Shown in pieces: positions 14,701-24,470 of a DNA stretch of 64,000 nt (positions are counted from its first letter, which is position 1; each line of letters begins with the position of its first letter). This DNA comes from Blastomussa wellsi. Its lineage: Eukaryota > Cnidaria > Anthozoa > Scleractinia > Plerogyridae. The position numbers were made by a program, and so were the translations under genes. The DNA lies in the NCBI GenBank assembly GCA_947652115.1, contig OX393564.1, positions 3,899,098 through 3,963,097 of the forward strand, written 5' to 3'. Under the pieces are notes generated by a model. That model had not been told where the DNA came from. It worked only from the letters and a program-made list of their open reading frames with translations, and made no database searches.

Positions 14701-17533
14701 ATTAATACTAATCTCTGTTGGAAAAAAGCAACCCTTATGCAAAAGCAATAGACTTATCACTCGTCTCGATAAACCATTCTCCTGATCCTCACTGCCGAAA
14801 ACAACAGCAACAACATGTTTATTCGCCCTGGTACAATGAATACGGCAAAAACTCGCATGTTTGATGAGCATATGTTAGAGCCTGAACACTGAGGTAACTA
14901 ACGGCTTTTTGAGTATTTTTTAATTACACAAAGATCAAACGGGGGTAGGATTGCTACTGTGGAAAAGAACAAATAATTCCCAAAATTCTTAATAGACCAA
15001 TTCCGATATATTAAAATTCTAACATGGCGCCCAGGCTTGGTGGAATAAAACAAAAGAAATTATTTATTCACCACTAAGCCTCATGTAAACTCTTTTGTTT
15101 TGTTTCCCTAAGCCTCCGCGACATCTTAGAATATTAATATATCGGAATTGGTCTATTGAATACTTCTCTCTTTTTACTGTCACTTCACTCTAGGACAACA
15201 ACTTGGAGCGTGCAGTGGATTGGATATTTAGTCATGCGCACGAGTTGGACTCTATGGGAGATGAAAGCCAATCTAACCAAGAGACTGGGCCCCAGTACAA
15301 AGATGGGCCAGGAAGTAAGTAAAGCAGCTACAGAGATTTGGTTGGACAGTCAAGGCAGTGAATAAACCTTTGCAGCAGCAGTTGCCTTTAACTTCAGCCT
15401 CAAATCGCCAATCTCAAGCACGAGCTCGTTTTTCCCTTGGTTAGAAACAAAGACGCCTTTAGTGGGCTCATAACTCAGCGTTAGCTAAAGCCGGGATTGC
15501 TTTTCATCCTTTCTTTGTAACTGGACATTCACAAGTTGGTGTAAAGTTGTGGAGATCCATTTCACTTTAGTATAACTCTTCTACCATTCTATCATGAATG
15601 CCGTTCTGCGATTGGCTACGCTACTGCCTAACGGCTCGGGCATCAACTAGCAGCTTTTCTAGACCTCAAGCGGGCATTATTTTCTGTTATAATATAGATA
15701 GGACTCTGCGCGCGCTCTGGTTGGTCAAAAACCCATGTTTTATCAGAGTATAAAACATAGAAAAAGCGTGTTTTATTGTTTTTCGTCAGCTTTGCGCTTG
15801 TGAAAATTCGCAAGGGATGGTGGCGAACATTTTCTATAAAGAAATTCCAGACAAAATTATTCTGAGTCAAGCTGCAGAGATTATCGAAGAAGCTTCTAAG
15901 TTCGAGATGAAAGTAGAAGAAGCGAAATTAAATTTCTTCAGTTTATCGATCGTGCGTGTTTTGGTGTTTTTACTCGCGGCGTATAAAATCTATATCATAA
16001 AGCAAATGAAGAAGCCTAAGCCATGTATTATACTGTCATAAAACACTCCGGACATTTGAGAACACTCGATAAATGTAGAAAACATTTCCCTCGTGTTCTC
16101 AAATGCCCGTCGTGTTTTATGACAGTATAATACATGGCTTAGGCTTCTTTATTTGTTAAATAGAATATGGATACCCATCTTCTAGTAGGTAAGTAGAAAG
16201 GAAGAAGCGGCTTTTAACAAAATGGCGGTCTCTTCTTTGCGCCTGTGCAGTGTTTTCAGTGTTTGTGAAGACAATGTGGATAATCTTGTTAAAATTTGAA
16301 CGTCCAGTAGATTTTTACTAAAGCAATTATATCATTCGCTATAGTCTTCTATCTCTTCATAGTTGATTTGAGCAGTCCGCATCGTTATAATTACGGGCCA
16401 ACTGCATCTGCAGAGAGGTTTATTTCTTGTCAAAGTATTTGGGTTGGCGGGCGAGGGGTTCAAAAGACACTATTGCTTATTGCACATTTTTGAACTTTGA
16501 TGTAAACATGAAAAAAAAAAAAGATTTGGGAAATGGGGACTTGCTGAAATGAGTAAGGGGTTAATTCAAGTAAATGGTTGTAAATGCACAATCACTTGCA
16601 TCTGACTCTAACAACAGCAAGAATAACAACGGCTGCAACAGATTTATTACCAATGATAAGTAAGTAATACAAAGGTGAAAGCTATGAAACTATTTTTTAT
16701 TTAATATTTTTATTTTTCTTATAGAATACCGTCTGATTGCCTTCATTAGTCACATGGGCACATCCACTATGTGCGGCCATTATGTATGTCACGTGCTTAA
16801 AGAAGGAAGGTATTCATTTGTTTCGTCTTATTTTTATCCCCACCTTGACAAGCTACACATTTTCCCCATTTAGTATGTTATTCTGAAATATTTGTATCTT
16901 GTTAGACGTTTTTTTGAGTAGTATCGCCGAGTATTTTTATGAGCTGTGCCGTATTTTGATGAGCCCGTAGGGTAAAAATTCCAAGCGATACTACACAACA
17001 AAACATCCAATAAGAGATTTATTATCCAACAGGCCAAATTGTTATGTCCGCGCGGGCGAATTTCTAACCGATACTTTTGAGTGCAAATACCGCGTGATAT
17101 TTGTACTCGTTTAGGTGTTATTTGCACTCAACGAAGCACAGCTAGTTGAATAATAAACACAAATATCCTATAGCTTAATTTCCCTGCATAATGATCGGCA
17201 CATTTTGATTAACTGGCGTAAATCTTTTAAATTTGTCATCTGTAATCCGTCCCAATCCCCAATCTTAACCGTCTTTGTTTATTTATAATTACATTTTATT
17301 AGTAGCTATGGTGTATTTCTACTTTAGTAAACTATTTTTGACCGTTTTCCTTCCCGATATGAAGCCCCAATTTGAAAAGAGCAAAAATGACTTAACCGTT
17401 TCGTTTCAAAACTGATTCAAATAACGCTGTTTTCCTTAGGTGGGTGATTTTCAATGATCGAAAAGTCGCCTTGTCGGAGAAGCCACCGAAGGATCTTGGG
17501 TATTTATATTTGTACAAGCGAGTTGACAGTTAA
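739..17533 (+). CDS. USP5: Ubiquitin carboxyl-terminal hydrolase 5/13 (isopeptidase T), 3' 25 exons
   Basis: Cytosolic deubiquitinase that disassembles unanchored polyubiquitin. Coding exons: 739-773, 1665-1757, 2163-2257, 2971-3021, 3702-3793, 4850-4942, 5220-5314, 5809-5877, 6216-6283, 6424-6480, 6671-6742, 7209-7299, 7683-7814, 8451-8498, 9826-9931, 10367-10424, 10962-11084, 11473-11561, 12443-12547, 13374-13475, 13683-13730, 14411-14541, 15194-15314, 16725-16809, 17440-17533. All have AG/GT borders and join into one frame (716 codons plus TAA). Order seen: zf-UBP domain ([23 protein letters not shown]); UBP Cys box NSCYMNS with the catalytic TGC at 6425-6427; QQDAQEFF; two UBA domains (exons 13374-13730 and 14411-15314) inserted in the catalytic domain; His box CGHYVCH with the catalytic His at 16778-16780; terminal GYLYLYKR. 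Similarity to vertebrate USP5 is near-continuous, so catalytic residues look intact. The exon before GVEGGFDL and the N-terminal region are upstream of the window. It could equally be called the USP5/USP13 ancestor. Confidence 0.97.
925..1290. repeat. Dispersed repeat, copy 1 (sibling at 34395-34685)
   Basis: Intronic block whose left end (ACATAGCTAGCAGAGCCGCG, followed by CAATCAAATT) matches the reverse complement of 34655-34680 in receptor B. The right part (TTGGGCAACT, TACGCTTCTTTCG) also recurs at that locus. A direct repeat GATAGTGCACGCT is present near 984 and 1271. Non-autonomous DNA element by inference; open frames inside it are not genes. Confidence 0.45.
3139..3326. repeat. MITE-like element with terminal inverted repeats
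   Basis: The left end carries ACAGTACAGGGGTTTCAAAA and the right end carries the inverted TTTTGAAACCCCCGATAGTG followed by TACAGT. Arms of about 25-28 nt flank about 130 nt of non-coding sequence in a USP5/13 intron. Confidence 0.55.
3794..4849. other. USP5/13 intron, no recognised element
   Basis: The 1.06-kb intron between the zf-UBP exons holds only short frames without family resemblance. I see no RNA gene, inverted repeat or tandem array in it. Confidence 0.5.
5908..5974. repeat. Small palindromic repeat, copy 1 (sibling at 26268-26337)
   Basis: Contains CTATCGCCTGATGCTTAGC and the inverted partner GCTGAAATCAGGTGATATT. The same arrangement, with a cleaner palindrome, occurs at 26268-26337. 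The two are diverged members of one fold-back family. Confidence 0.5.
6845..7145. repeat. Palindromic MITE, copy 1 (sibling at 40031-40312)
   Basis: About 300 nt that aligns along its length with 40031-40312. Shared blocks include CTCAAACTCATTAAT, CGATTGAGAAGATA, CACCTCGAAGTTCGT and AAAATACTCCGCTG. The 3' half is an internal palindrome: CAGTGTTTCATCACATTTCC near 7013 is repeated inverted near 7098. It lies in a USP5/13 intron. Confidence 0.65.
7380..7625. repeat. Degenerate AAAAGTCATGGAA-type repeats
   Basis: The words AAGTCGTGGAA, AAAAGTCATGGAA, AAAAGTCATGACA and AAAAGTCATGATC recur through this intron segment. It looks like an old, short low-complexity repeat cluster. No exon is present before the acceptor at 7682. 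Confidence 0.35.
8107..8190. repeat. Direct duplication of about 44 bp
   Basis: TTAACTTTTGATACAAACTC (with CTGATTA downstream) at 8107 is repeated as TTAACTTTTGATACAGATCT (again with CTGATTA) at 8151. It sits just left of the fold-back at 8248 and may be part of the same insertion. Confidence 0.45.
8248..8352. repeat. Fold-back element
   Basis: GATAAAATATTCGCG, then ATCTGTATGGGC and TTTACAATTGC, on the left, are mirrored by GCAATTGTAAATGCCCATAC, AGATCTCCCGC and TCATATTTTATC on the right. Arms are about 45 nt and the loop about 11 nt. It is a strong predicted hairpin inside a USP5/13 intron. Confidence 0.6.
8671..9057 (+). mobile_element. tRNA-derived SINE
   Basis: The head is tRNA-like, with an A box TAGCTCAGTTGA at 8679-8690 and a B box GGTTCGATCCC at 8723-8733. 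A body of about 300 nt unlike a tRNA follows, then a pentanucleotide-like tail (GAGTAT repeats, about 9035-9057). The head has no proper tRNA 3' half, so this is a SINE and not a tRNA gene. It lies in sense orientation in a USP5/13 intron. Confidence 0.7.
9140..9795. repeat. Degenerate 90-110 bp tandem repeat interrupted by a hairpin
   Basis: At least four copies share TGTCCGGCTTATAGAGAGT-type and CAGTAAAATGACTGAAAA-type blocks (near 9160-9230, 9270-9320, 9365-9410 and 9665-9735). The array runs almost to the exon acceptor at 9825. A GGAACACC-rich fold-back (9463-9612) sits inside it. Confidence 0.55.
9463..9612. repeat. GGAACACC-rich fold-back
   Basis: Iterated CCGGAACACC units on the left (9466-9520) are mirrored by GGTGTTCCGG units on the right (9549-9605) around a short AT-rich loop. 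It appears to have expanded within or inserted into the surrounding tandem repeat. Confidence 0.6.
10856..10923. mobile_element. 68-bp fold-back insertion with 10-bp target duplication
   Basis: Two 31-nt arms (AGCCTGCGTGCAGCCGTCTT at the left end) pair with one mismatch around a 5-6 nt loop. The direct repeat CGTATCAAAT flanks it at 10846-10855 and 10924-10933 and looks like a target-site duplication. A 9-10 bp duplication is typical of Mutator-like insertion; that assignment is inference. Confidence 0.7.
11283..11355 (+). mobile_element. tRNA-derived SINE head (fragment)
   Basis: The A-box region TGGCCTAATGGTTAGTGCGC and the B box GGTTCGAGCCC (11334-11344) are spaced as in a tRNA. A GGGGCAC end follows. 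The SINE body is mostly missing, so this is a truncated copy. A related, differently truncated copy is at 49740-49960. Confidence 0.6.
11562..12442. other. USP5/13 intron, no recognised element
   Basis: This 0.9-kb intron has no repeat, RNA gene or additional exon that I can support. The reading frame of the preceding exon stays open past its GTATGG donor only to an early stop, so the splice at 11561 is preferred. Confidence 0.5.
12548..13373. other. USP5/13 intron, no recognised element
   Basis: It contains a TTTGAAATATTTC-rich patch at 12564-12602 but no defined element or additional exon. Confidence 0.45.
13828..14283 (+). mobile_element. Penelope-like 3'/LTR fragment with hammerhead-like core, split by a LINE tail
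   Basis: CTGACGA (13901-13907), a GGGC/GCUC stem and GAAAC (13921-13925) resemble a hammerhead ribozyme core, as known in Penelope-like retroelements. A perfect hairpin TTATCAAC/GTTGATAA follows near 13963-13981, then CCCACCGACGCAGCA. The block CCACAGTTTCTTTAGAAACT, which I remember as continuing this element in other genomes, reappears only at 14252, after an inserted segment. The element is partial and I see no reverse-transcriptase frame. Confidence 0.5.
14010..14249 (+). mobile_element. LINE 3' end with (GTAT)n tail
   Basis: AT-rich segment ending in GACCTACATGACAAATAAAG and an exact (GTAT)n microsatellite at about 14226-14249. A tail of this kind is typical of CR1/L2-type LINEs. It separates two halves of the Penelope-like sequence, so it inserted later. 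Confidence 0.5.
14991..15157. mobile_element. MITE with about 23-bp terminal inverted repeats
   Basis: AATAGACCAATTCCGATATA at the left end is mirrored by TATATCGGAATTGGTCTATT at the right end. Inside, an ACAAAAGAAA..TTTCTTTTGT type of pairing continues the palindrome. It lies in the USP5/13 intron between the UBA2 exons. The fold-back at 48590 shares a CGATATATTAAAATTC motif. Confidence 0.65.
15558..16330. mobile_element. MITE (sibling at 59850-60047) interrupted by a fold-back insertion
   Basis: The flanks match 59850-60047: GATTGGCTACRCTACT on the left, and ACAAAATGGCGG followed by TTTGTGAAGACAATGT-type sequence on the right. In this copy they are separated by about 500 nt, including a palindrome at 16003-16153. 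In the sibling the two blocks are close together. This indicates a nested insertion. The open frame at 15817-16041 lies inside the inserted DNA and is not supported as a gene. Confidence 0.5.
16003..16153. repeat. Strong fold-back, arms about 64 nt
   Basis: AAGAAGCCTAAGCCATGTAT on the left is mirrored by ATACATGGCTTAGGCTTCTT on the right. The pairing continues through TATACTGTCATAAAACAC and TTTGAGAACACTCG to a loop of about 20 nt. It is nested in the repeat above. Confidence 0.7.
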
Positions 17534-17754
17534 AAAGCGAGAACATTTGGTTTTCCAATGACGTGTTAGCAAAAAGTCTGGGGAAAACCGACTAAAATTA
17601 GAAGCTGGGCGGGCACTAGAACTTCTTTTGCGAGTTTGTGAGTGTAAATCTCGAGCGCAATGAAGAGCAGCGAAAAGAGAATTCCTCAAAATACCCCTTT
17701 AGACAGTTTTGAGTTGGAACGAAAGAACATTTATAACTGAGATATTAGGTTATT

Positions 17755-17760
17755 AATAAA
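17755..17760 (+). terminator. Polyadenylation signal of the USP5/13 gene
   Basis: A canonical AATAAA lies about 220 nt after the USP5/13 stop codon. No other gene starts before it. It implies a short 3' UTR and a convergent arrangement with the minus-strand receptor A, whose stop is at 18486. Confidence 0.6.
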
Positions 17761-18485
17761 ATTGTTTTATCTCAACGACTCGACTGCACTTACTATCTGA
17801 TCACGAAAGGTTTGGTACTTTTTTCTAGTCGGTACTTTTACAAGTGCCTGTTGGTTACGAAATCTCGCCTCCGAGTTCGTGCCTTAAGTTGCTAAGCAAA
17901 ATGACGTCCTTGCTAGAGCGATTGCCTTCGGTGTATTCGTGAGCTTTTCAAGAAAGATTTTGATTGGACAAATAAGTCGGAAATTCCTCGAGTGCTTGAA
18001 CGAAGATTTCCAAAAACTTATTCCTCCAGTGATACAATTTCTGGTTATTGCTGTAGACAGCATTATATAGATAATGGTGTGTAAATTGTCGAATCAGGTT
18101 TCAAGTTTGAATTTTCTTTTGTATCTACAATCGTGGACAAAACTAGTTGAGACAAACACCTATTTGTGACAGCCTTGACCTACAAGCGGGTGGAAAATGT
18201 TTCATCCCCCTCTCCCCCTGCTCAATGTTGTCTCATGTGATTTAAAATTCACTCGGCTTTTCTCTGACAACACGGAAATGGGGGAGGGGGGTTGGACAAT
18301 ATGAGCTGTGGCACCAAAATTTGTGGTCCAAGATTATAGGTAAGGAAGATTATGTCCGTGAATATTTGTCTTGTGGAACGAAATATACGATCTATATAGT
18401 TTTCCTACATTTATAGTGAGATCTAGTTTTATACAGGTAGTTAAAGTTCATTGAAAATACAGACATATTTGTCATATAGCAAACT
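17761..18485. other. Convergent intergenic spacer USP5/13 - receptor A
   Basis: The 0.7-kb gap between the polyadenylation signal of the plus-strand gene and the stop codon of the minus-strand receptor. It must contain the 3' UTR of receptor A. A TATAAA variant on the minus strand near 18413 is the only candidate signal. No other feature is seen. Confidence 0.4.
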
Positions 18486-21400
18486 TTAAGTAGAAGAATG
18501 TCTCCCTTTGTCGCTTGAGAGGGAGGTCATCCTGAAGGAGCCTGATGCTGATCCACACGTGACGGTTGTTTGAGGTTCAGCTGCACCATTCCATCGTTTC
18601 AAAAATCTTTCTTTGAGGAGACTTCGCACTCTTTTAGTGGAAGTGAAGCACAACGCAATGAAGAACCCTGCAAAACATTGCGCGGTAATTAAATTGAAAA
18701 AAAAGGAAAGCTATCTCCCGTTTAGGGAGACGAGAATTTATTTAGACATATCGTCTTCGTCAATAGGTCATGATTGAAACGCAACTAAAGCAGCTTTCAG
18801 TGAAGGCTAATAAAATCTCAAGGTGCCAACGGTTCTCAAGTCATCGAACAGTACCTTGCATACTGTTAAGCACAGCAGAAGGATATTGCAGGAATGCAGT
18901 TTGTTTCCAATTCGCAATAAGTCCCAGAATCCAAGTGAGTCCCATTACTGTGGTCAACTTGATGCAGATGAGAGTCAGTGAAGCTCGGGAGCTGTTGTTT
19001 GTTGCTAAGCTGGCGCCCTGGCAAGAGAAAAGGATCACTGATGATATACAACTTACTCAATGCAAGAGAAGATACAGGCGTTCTTAGTCGTGCTTTGTTG
19101 GAGAATAACCAACTCACCCCATTGCATGTCGACAAAGAAATATGATTCCCCTAAGTCACGATTATATACACCCATTTCTCTGAAATTGTGGTAGTTTCTC
19201 ACAGATAAGCGTCGCCACAGTTGAAGAAGCCATCGATTATTTAATAAGTGACATACATATTAATCAAGAGAAATCATCGCCAGAAATACGCGACATGGCC
19301 GCCATTTTGAATTCGAAATTAGAGGCTCAGGTTATTCTAGTGGCTTTGATGGAATATAGAGAATGTATGGGCTAAAAACGCAAATCTAAATATTTCTCGC
19401 GTTTTAAAAATCAAGGTACTTAGTTTCAAGCGGTACTAAAAAATTTAACCTGTCACTGACAAACTCCGGTAAATATTTGGATTGCTACGAATATTTTGGC
19501 CTTTACTTTTTTGAATTGAATTCGTACACCGACATAATCGCGTCAAGTCCATACAATTACTGTATTTTTTTGTACTCGAATTGGTTGGAAATAGTTTCTA
19601 ACTCGCCAGAAGTCATTGAAATCGTACATACACAACTTAGTTTCAAGTGATCCCACGTTCGGGAAGGCTTATACATACCTCTAAAATCCATGAATTTCGC
19701 CCACAGAATAAATCGACCTTTACTTTTGAGATGAGAAATAACATTGGTGTATTTCTTCCATGAAATTCCGCCATATTGTTCGCTAAAGTACGAAAAATTC
19801 GTCATCTTTCCGCGGCCATAACTTGACTTAGAATTGGAGAACCAGCTCGAGGGAACTTCCATTGGAACGCCTTAAGGCCTTTTCTTTGAACTCCATATGA
19901 AAAATGTCCCTTTGATGCTCCCTTATCACCAAAAATGGTCCCGAAAGGGACCTGTTTTCGGCATCTTATACTGAGCCCTCGATGGCTCGTCGATTTGGCG
20001 GGAGGGTCAGCGGTTTATACCATTTTGGCACGAAAATTCAAAATAAAATACCAAGTTTCTTGATAAAAATAGAGCTGAACGACCCACTCGCTTCGAGGAG
20101 CGATGGTCCGCCATCTTGAATGAGACAACGTGCGCTCAAGGGTACAACCGCTGACCGATTTCCAAAATGGCGGATGTCGCGTATTTCTGGCGATGTGCTT
20201 TGTCCCACTTTATTTTCCGTGAACATCAAAGTATTAGTGCGATACCCTAATGCCCTTGCAAAACTACACAGAATCCACCCTGGCGTAAATCACTGTTTCT
20301 TATCTTTCTAACGTGGCACAACCAAATACTGCAAAACTGAAGACGTACCTGTTGTAAGCGATGAATGGCATAAATATTTTTCGTCAGGCATGCTATATTG
20401 AAGACCAAAGCAAGGCTCACAGGGGTAACCATGCCAACGACCATTCCTATCATGTCTGACAGCCAGCAGTATGTTGAACGTCCTAAATTTGAAGAAACGG
20501 AAAAGAAGGCGTGTTATTTATCCGCGGCAGGATACGGCATTCTAAGCAAACCACCTGGTTTAGAATGAAGTGCGTACACATACGAATTTCCTTGCATGTC
20601 AGAGCAAGCATTTCTTGCAGAACTGCCAAAGATGATCCGCATCTAGTTTTCCATGCAACTACATTGTCTGGCAGGAAAATGTTATAAAAGTGTACGCTCA
20701 GAAAATAGACCGGCTAATATGTTTACATCCTTGTTTCGACGCAATTCAGGTCATGAGATGATTCATTTGGTACGAACAGAACAATTATAACGTCCCAAAT
20801 GAATAAACACGTCAGCCGAATAGGTGTATAATCCACGATGGTATACTGCCTAACATGTGATGATGTGAAAAAATATATGCAACTGTCAGTTTGGAGAAAC
20901 AGTCTTTTCTACATATTTTGCTAACAAACCGTATCCGAAATGAAAAGTTCCCGTGAAGTCCAACACAGCGCACAAACCAACTACCACTGCAGGAAGCCCC
21001 CATCCCACAGTGCAATACTTGATAAAGGTTTTCCTGATGTCGGAAGGCTGCCTCCTTGTTTTGCCTCCTGCACAGGAAAGTAACAATGAGGACGAAACAT
21101 AACGGAGACGTTTGACCGAGTTGGTTAATTTACTATGTCAGCTTCTTGGGAAAGGGAATCTATCTGTAAGGTGTAATATTTCTTTGTTCACTGACTTCAA
21201 GGGCAACATGCGATTTGTTGTCTTTGGTAAGCCTTTGTAAGTAATTAATTAATTTACTATGTCAGCTTCTTGCGAAAGGGAATCTATCTGCAAGAAGTAA
21301 TATTTCTTTGTTCACTGACTTCAAGGGCAACATGCGATTTGTTGTCTTTGGTAAGCCTTTGTAAGTTTTCTTTAAGATTATCTTTGATCGAATGTCTAAC

Positions 21401-24400
21401 ACTTTGAGGACAAGACTGAGTATGAAAAAAGCAGCAAAACTGCATGTAAGTGACGCTTGAGAACAATCGTCTACGATATCGAGAGTTACCTTTTTTGATC
21501 CTCACTTAAAAAACGCTAAGACGCTATGTCAGAGCGAGGACTGTAAAATAACGACAACATTTTAAAATGCCATTCATTAAAACGCGTACTCTGCCCATGT
21601 CGACGGTTACATTTTTCGCTGCCGTCAATCATCAAGCGGAGCTCGCAGGAAACGGAAGTTCACTTCAACGGGGTCTAACGGGCCACGTCTGTCAGTTGTG
21701 ATTGGTAGACTTCAATCCATTTTGTTCGTTTCTGATTTTCGAGGTTCATTGGCTGTCACCATAATTATGATTGACAACAGCGAAAAAACGCAATCGTTGG
21801 CTAGGTTTTGAACTTCAGAGTTCGCATGATATTGAAAAGCGCAGTAAAGCATTTTTTTTCTAAAAGTGCGCAGTTTACTTACCTTTTACTGAAAAAGCAT
21901 TCGCTGTATCAAACGCCATGGTACACATCCAAGAAAATGCAGCGAGTATAAGGAAATGGAGAAGAATGGCGATTGCTTTGCAAAGGGCATCGACTTCTTT
22001 TGACTTTGCAGCACCAAGGAAGACTGTTTGATAACAAAGTAATGCCAAAGAGAGGTGGATGAGACATTTTCCAGGCAGATTTCTAAGTTCTTTGATAGAC
22101 AGATAAACACCAAGCAGAAAACACAGCGAGGCGATTGACAGAAGTGTGCCAATGAATGTGACGTAAACAAGGACTGAGGAGTCGTGCTTCGATTCCTTAT
22201 CGGCATGATGCTGCTGATGTTCTGGGCATACAACATGATAAACAGTATTTCCTTGCAGTTTCATGGAATTATTTTCCTTTAGGAGCTGAAATGTCGTTTG
22301 GAACGTCAAACCCCTTTTGTTCAAGGAAATGTTCATGGATTGGTCTTTCGTTAGAATAAAAACTTGGCATGTTTTACCATCCAAGTTCACCGTACAGTTG
22401 GTCATATTTGACGTGCAGTTAAACGCCTGCAACGTCAGATTATAACCTTGTTCGGCAGGTCTGGTAATTAGCGTTGGTTTTGGGATCTTTGGTCCTTTTG
22501 TTTGTTCAATGTTTGCGCTTACATCCAAGAGGATTGACCATGGTGGTATTGGTGGACCTCCCGTGGAAATCCCCGGTTCTGTCTTTCCTCGGGGATTGCA
22601 AAATGCACAGTGAGGGTTTCTGTATTTCACTGTAGTCTTGGAAGCAACTGTAAAGGACATGGAATACGAAGAACACAACTGTTTAATTACAGTCATCACA
22701 GGTAGCCGACTCGCAGCGCATTGTGCATCGCGCAACACACAAGACTTGTAGAGTTGTTTTTGCTCTTGCAATGGAACATATTCCCACGTACATGCATTTT
22801 CCTCCACAAGCTTCTTAACTTCGTTGATGTCAGCGGCATCCACTGGGCCACCTTTGCACGATATTTTAAGGCCCCAGAAAGACATGTTTCCTTCATTGTT
22901 ACATCTGGCGCAGGCAATGCTTCTGTAAGTTACGTTCTGCTTCCAATCGAAGACAGGCAATTCCTTTTGTAGCGTCATATTCAGCTGTTGGACAGGGTGG
23001 CAATCGTTCGTACTTTCACTGCCAAGCGGGCTGCAGGAGGAGTTCATGACAACCCCAGACCATGACAATGCATTGGTGTCTCCGCATGTCACCTTCTGGA
23101 GCAGTGCGTCATCAAAACCATTTCCGGCTTGACCACATCTGTGACAAAAAGACAGCAACAACAACGACAGTTTTACACAACAATCTAATTCATTTCTAAC
23201 TTTTCTCACCAGTCACCGCTATTTTAAATAGCACAACAGACCATTTCTGCATCTCCCACAATACACCTTGTTTGGCTCCCAAAATTTTGTATAGCCTTTG
23301 TTTCCTATTTCTTCTGGGTATAACAGTCGTCCCAAGAGAAACTGAAACCAATTCTTTATATGCAAAGTTTTGGGGGCAAGCAAGGCCTATTATGGGAGAT
23401 GTGAAAGTGACGAATGGTTAGAGCTTTCAGACGGTGCCATGGATTCAAGCCGGACTCTGAGTAATCTGACTTGAGGACACTTCTTCATTTATTTCACTTT
23501 ATCCAAGTCACCATTCCGCATATAAGTTTTTAACAAATTCTCATCGTCCAACAAGTGCAAATCATCAACGACAGATTTCGATTAATTGTTTTTGAACGGT
23601 AAAGCAATTGCGATAAGGACATTCAGTGATATTCGTTGATATGTGTAAACCAGTGCACATACTTGTTTATCTCACGATCGAGGTTGCATTATCATCGGAA
23701 GTGTGTATCTGGGTTTTGTTGGAAGCCGTAGGCCGTATTCGGAACACTTCGGATTATCAGACATACCCGATAAACAAGGCTGACCAGTGAGCACACTTGG
23801 TGAATCGGCTAAATTGTTTTCGTCTCTTGCTGTTTAAAGCTAGTATAAACCCACAGCTGAAATCAACGATCCAAAGAAGTATTTACGTTGAGGGTGTCAC
23901 GAAACTTAATAAAGCGCAAACACAAGTAAGCGAAATTGAGCTGCGTCTTACCTCGAGTGAAAGTCTAAGCAACAGTCATCAAATGTTCTGCAAGCCTTAT
24001 CACAATAGCAAGTTTTTTCCTCGCTTCTTTCTTCCAAAAAACATCTGTCCTTGCATGACTGTACTGAAGAGTCCTTCTGTCGAAGCACTTCAGCAATAAA
24101 GTCCCTTTCATTTGGCACGGTGATGTTGTACTGACGGAGTAGTTGAGACATGTTTTTCCAACTGTAAAATTCACCCTTAAATTTCACAACGAAGTCTTGG
24201 TCTTTTGACTCTAAATCAGGAAAAAATATTGATAGTATTGCAAATCCTTTACTCTGAATGAGGAGAACAATGAAGATACCATAACCTTTGGTCAACAAAA
24301 GATAAAAAATTAATAACACTATGCGTACCAACTGGTATTGGAAACTCATAAGAAGGGTTGCTCTGCAGATCTAAATTTCCGTTGGACTTTGCTGGAAAAT

Positions 24401-24470
24401 TTAAACAAATTACGACCACAGTAACAGTAGTACACATCGGAATTAATCTTGACTGATTGCGTGCTTTCAT
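18486..24470 (-). CDS. SMB-domain family-B 7TM receptor, copy A
   Basis: Plasma-membrane receptor; ligand unknown. Exons in transcript order: 24329-24470, 23952-24210, 21883-23138, 20930-21067, 20349-20482, 18855-19017, 18486-18667. All borders are GT..AG and they sum to 2274 nt (757 aa plus TAA). The start ATG at 24470 begins a hydrophobic signal peptide. Residues about 99-135 form a somatomedin-B domain (SCKDRC, CYCDKAC, DCC, RC: eight Cys). A Cys-rich, N-glycosylation-rich ectodomain follows (CARCN, RNPHCAFCNP). TM1 starts near residue 454; TM2 contains NLPGKCLIHLSLAL, TM3 LLHFLILAAFSWM, ECL2 YCWLS and TM6 GLTWILGL. These are secretin/methuselah-type signatures. I see no GPS (GAIN) cleavage motif before TM1, so it is not a classical adhesion GPCR. 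It is most similar to B and C in this window. Confidence 0.87.
19275..20195. mobile_element. Non-autonomous DNA transposon with about 33-bp inverted repeats
   Basis: ATCGCCAGAAATACGCGACA (followed by TGGCCGCCATTTTG) at 19275 is mirrored at 20162-20195 by CCAAAATGGCGGATGTCGCG and TATTTCTGGCGAT. The 0.9-kb body in intron 5 of receptor A has no transposase frame. Internal open frames (19557-19862 and 20038-20311) belong to this element. Confidence 0.6.
21127..21365. repeat. Tandem duplication, 124-bp unit x2
   Basis: AATTTACTATGTCAGCTTCT starts at 21127 and again at 21251. The copies differ at only a few positions, such as TTGGGAAAGG versus TTGCGAAAGG. It lies in intron 3 of receptor A, and the high identity suggests a recent event. 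Confidence 0.8.

Noticed and set aside
15817..16041. 74-codon frame ([11 protein letters not shown] start)
   Set aside because: It lies within the inserted part of a nested repeat in a USP5/13 intron. It might be a relic of a transposon protein, but nothing recognisable remains.
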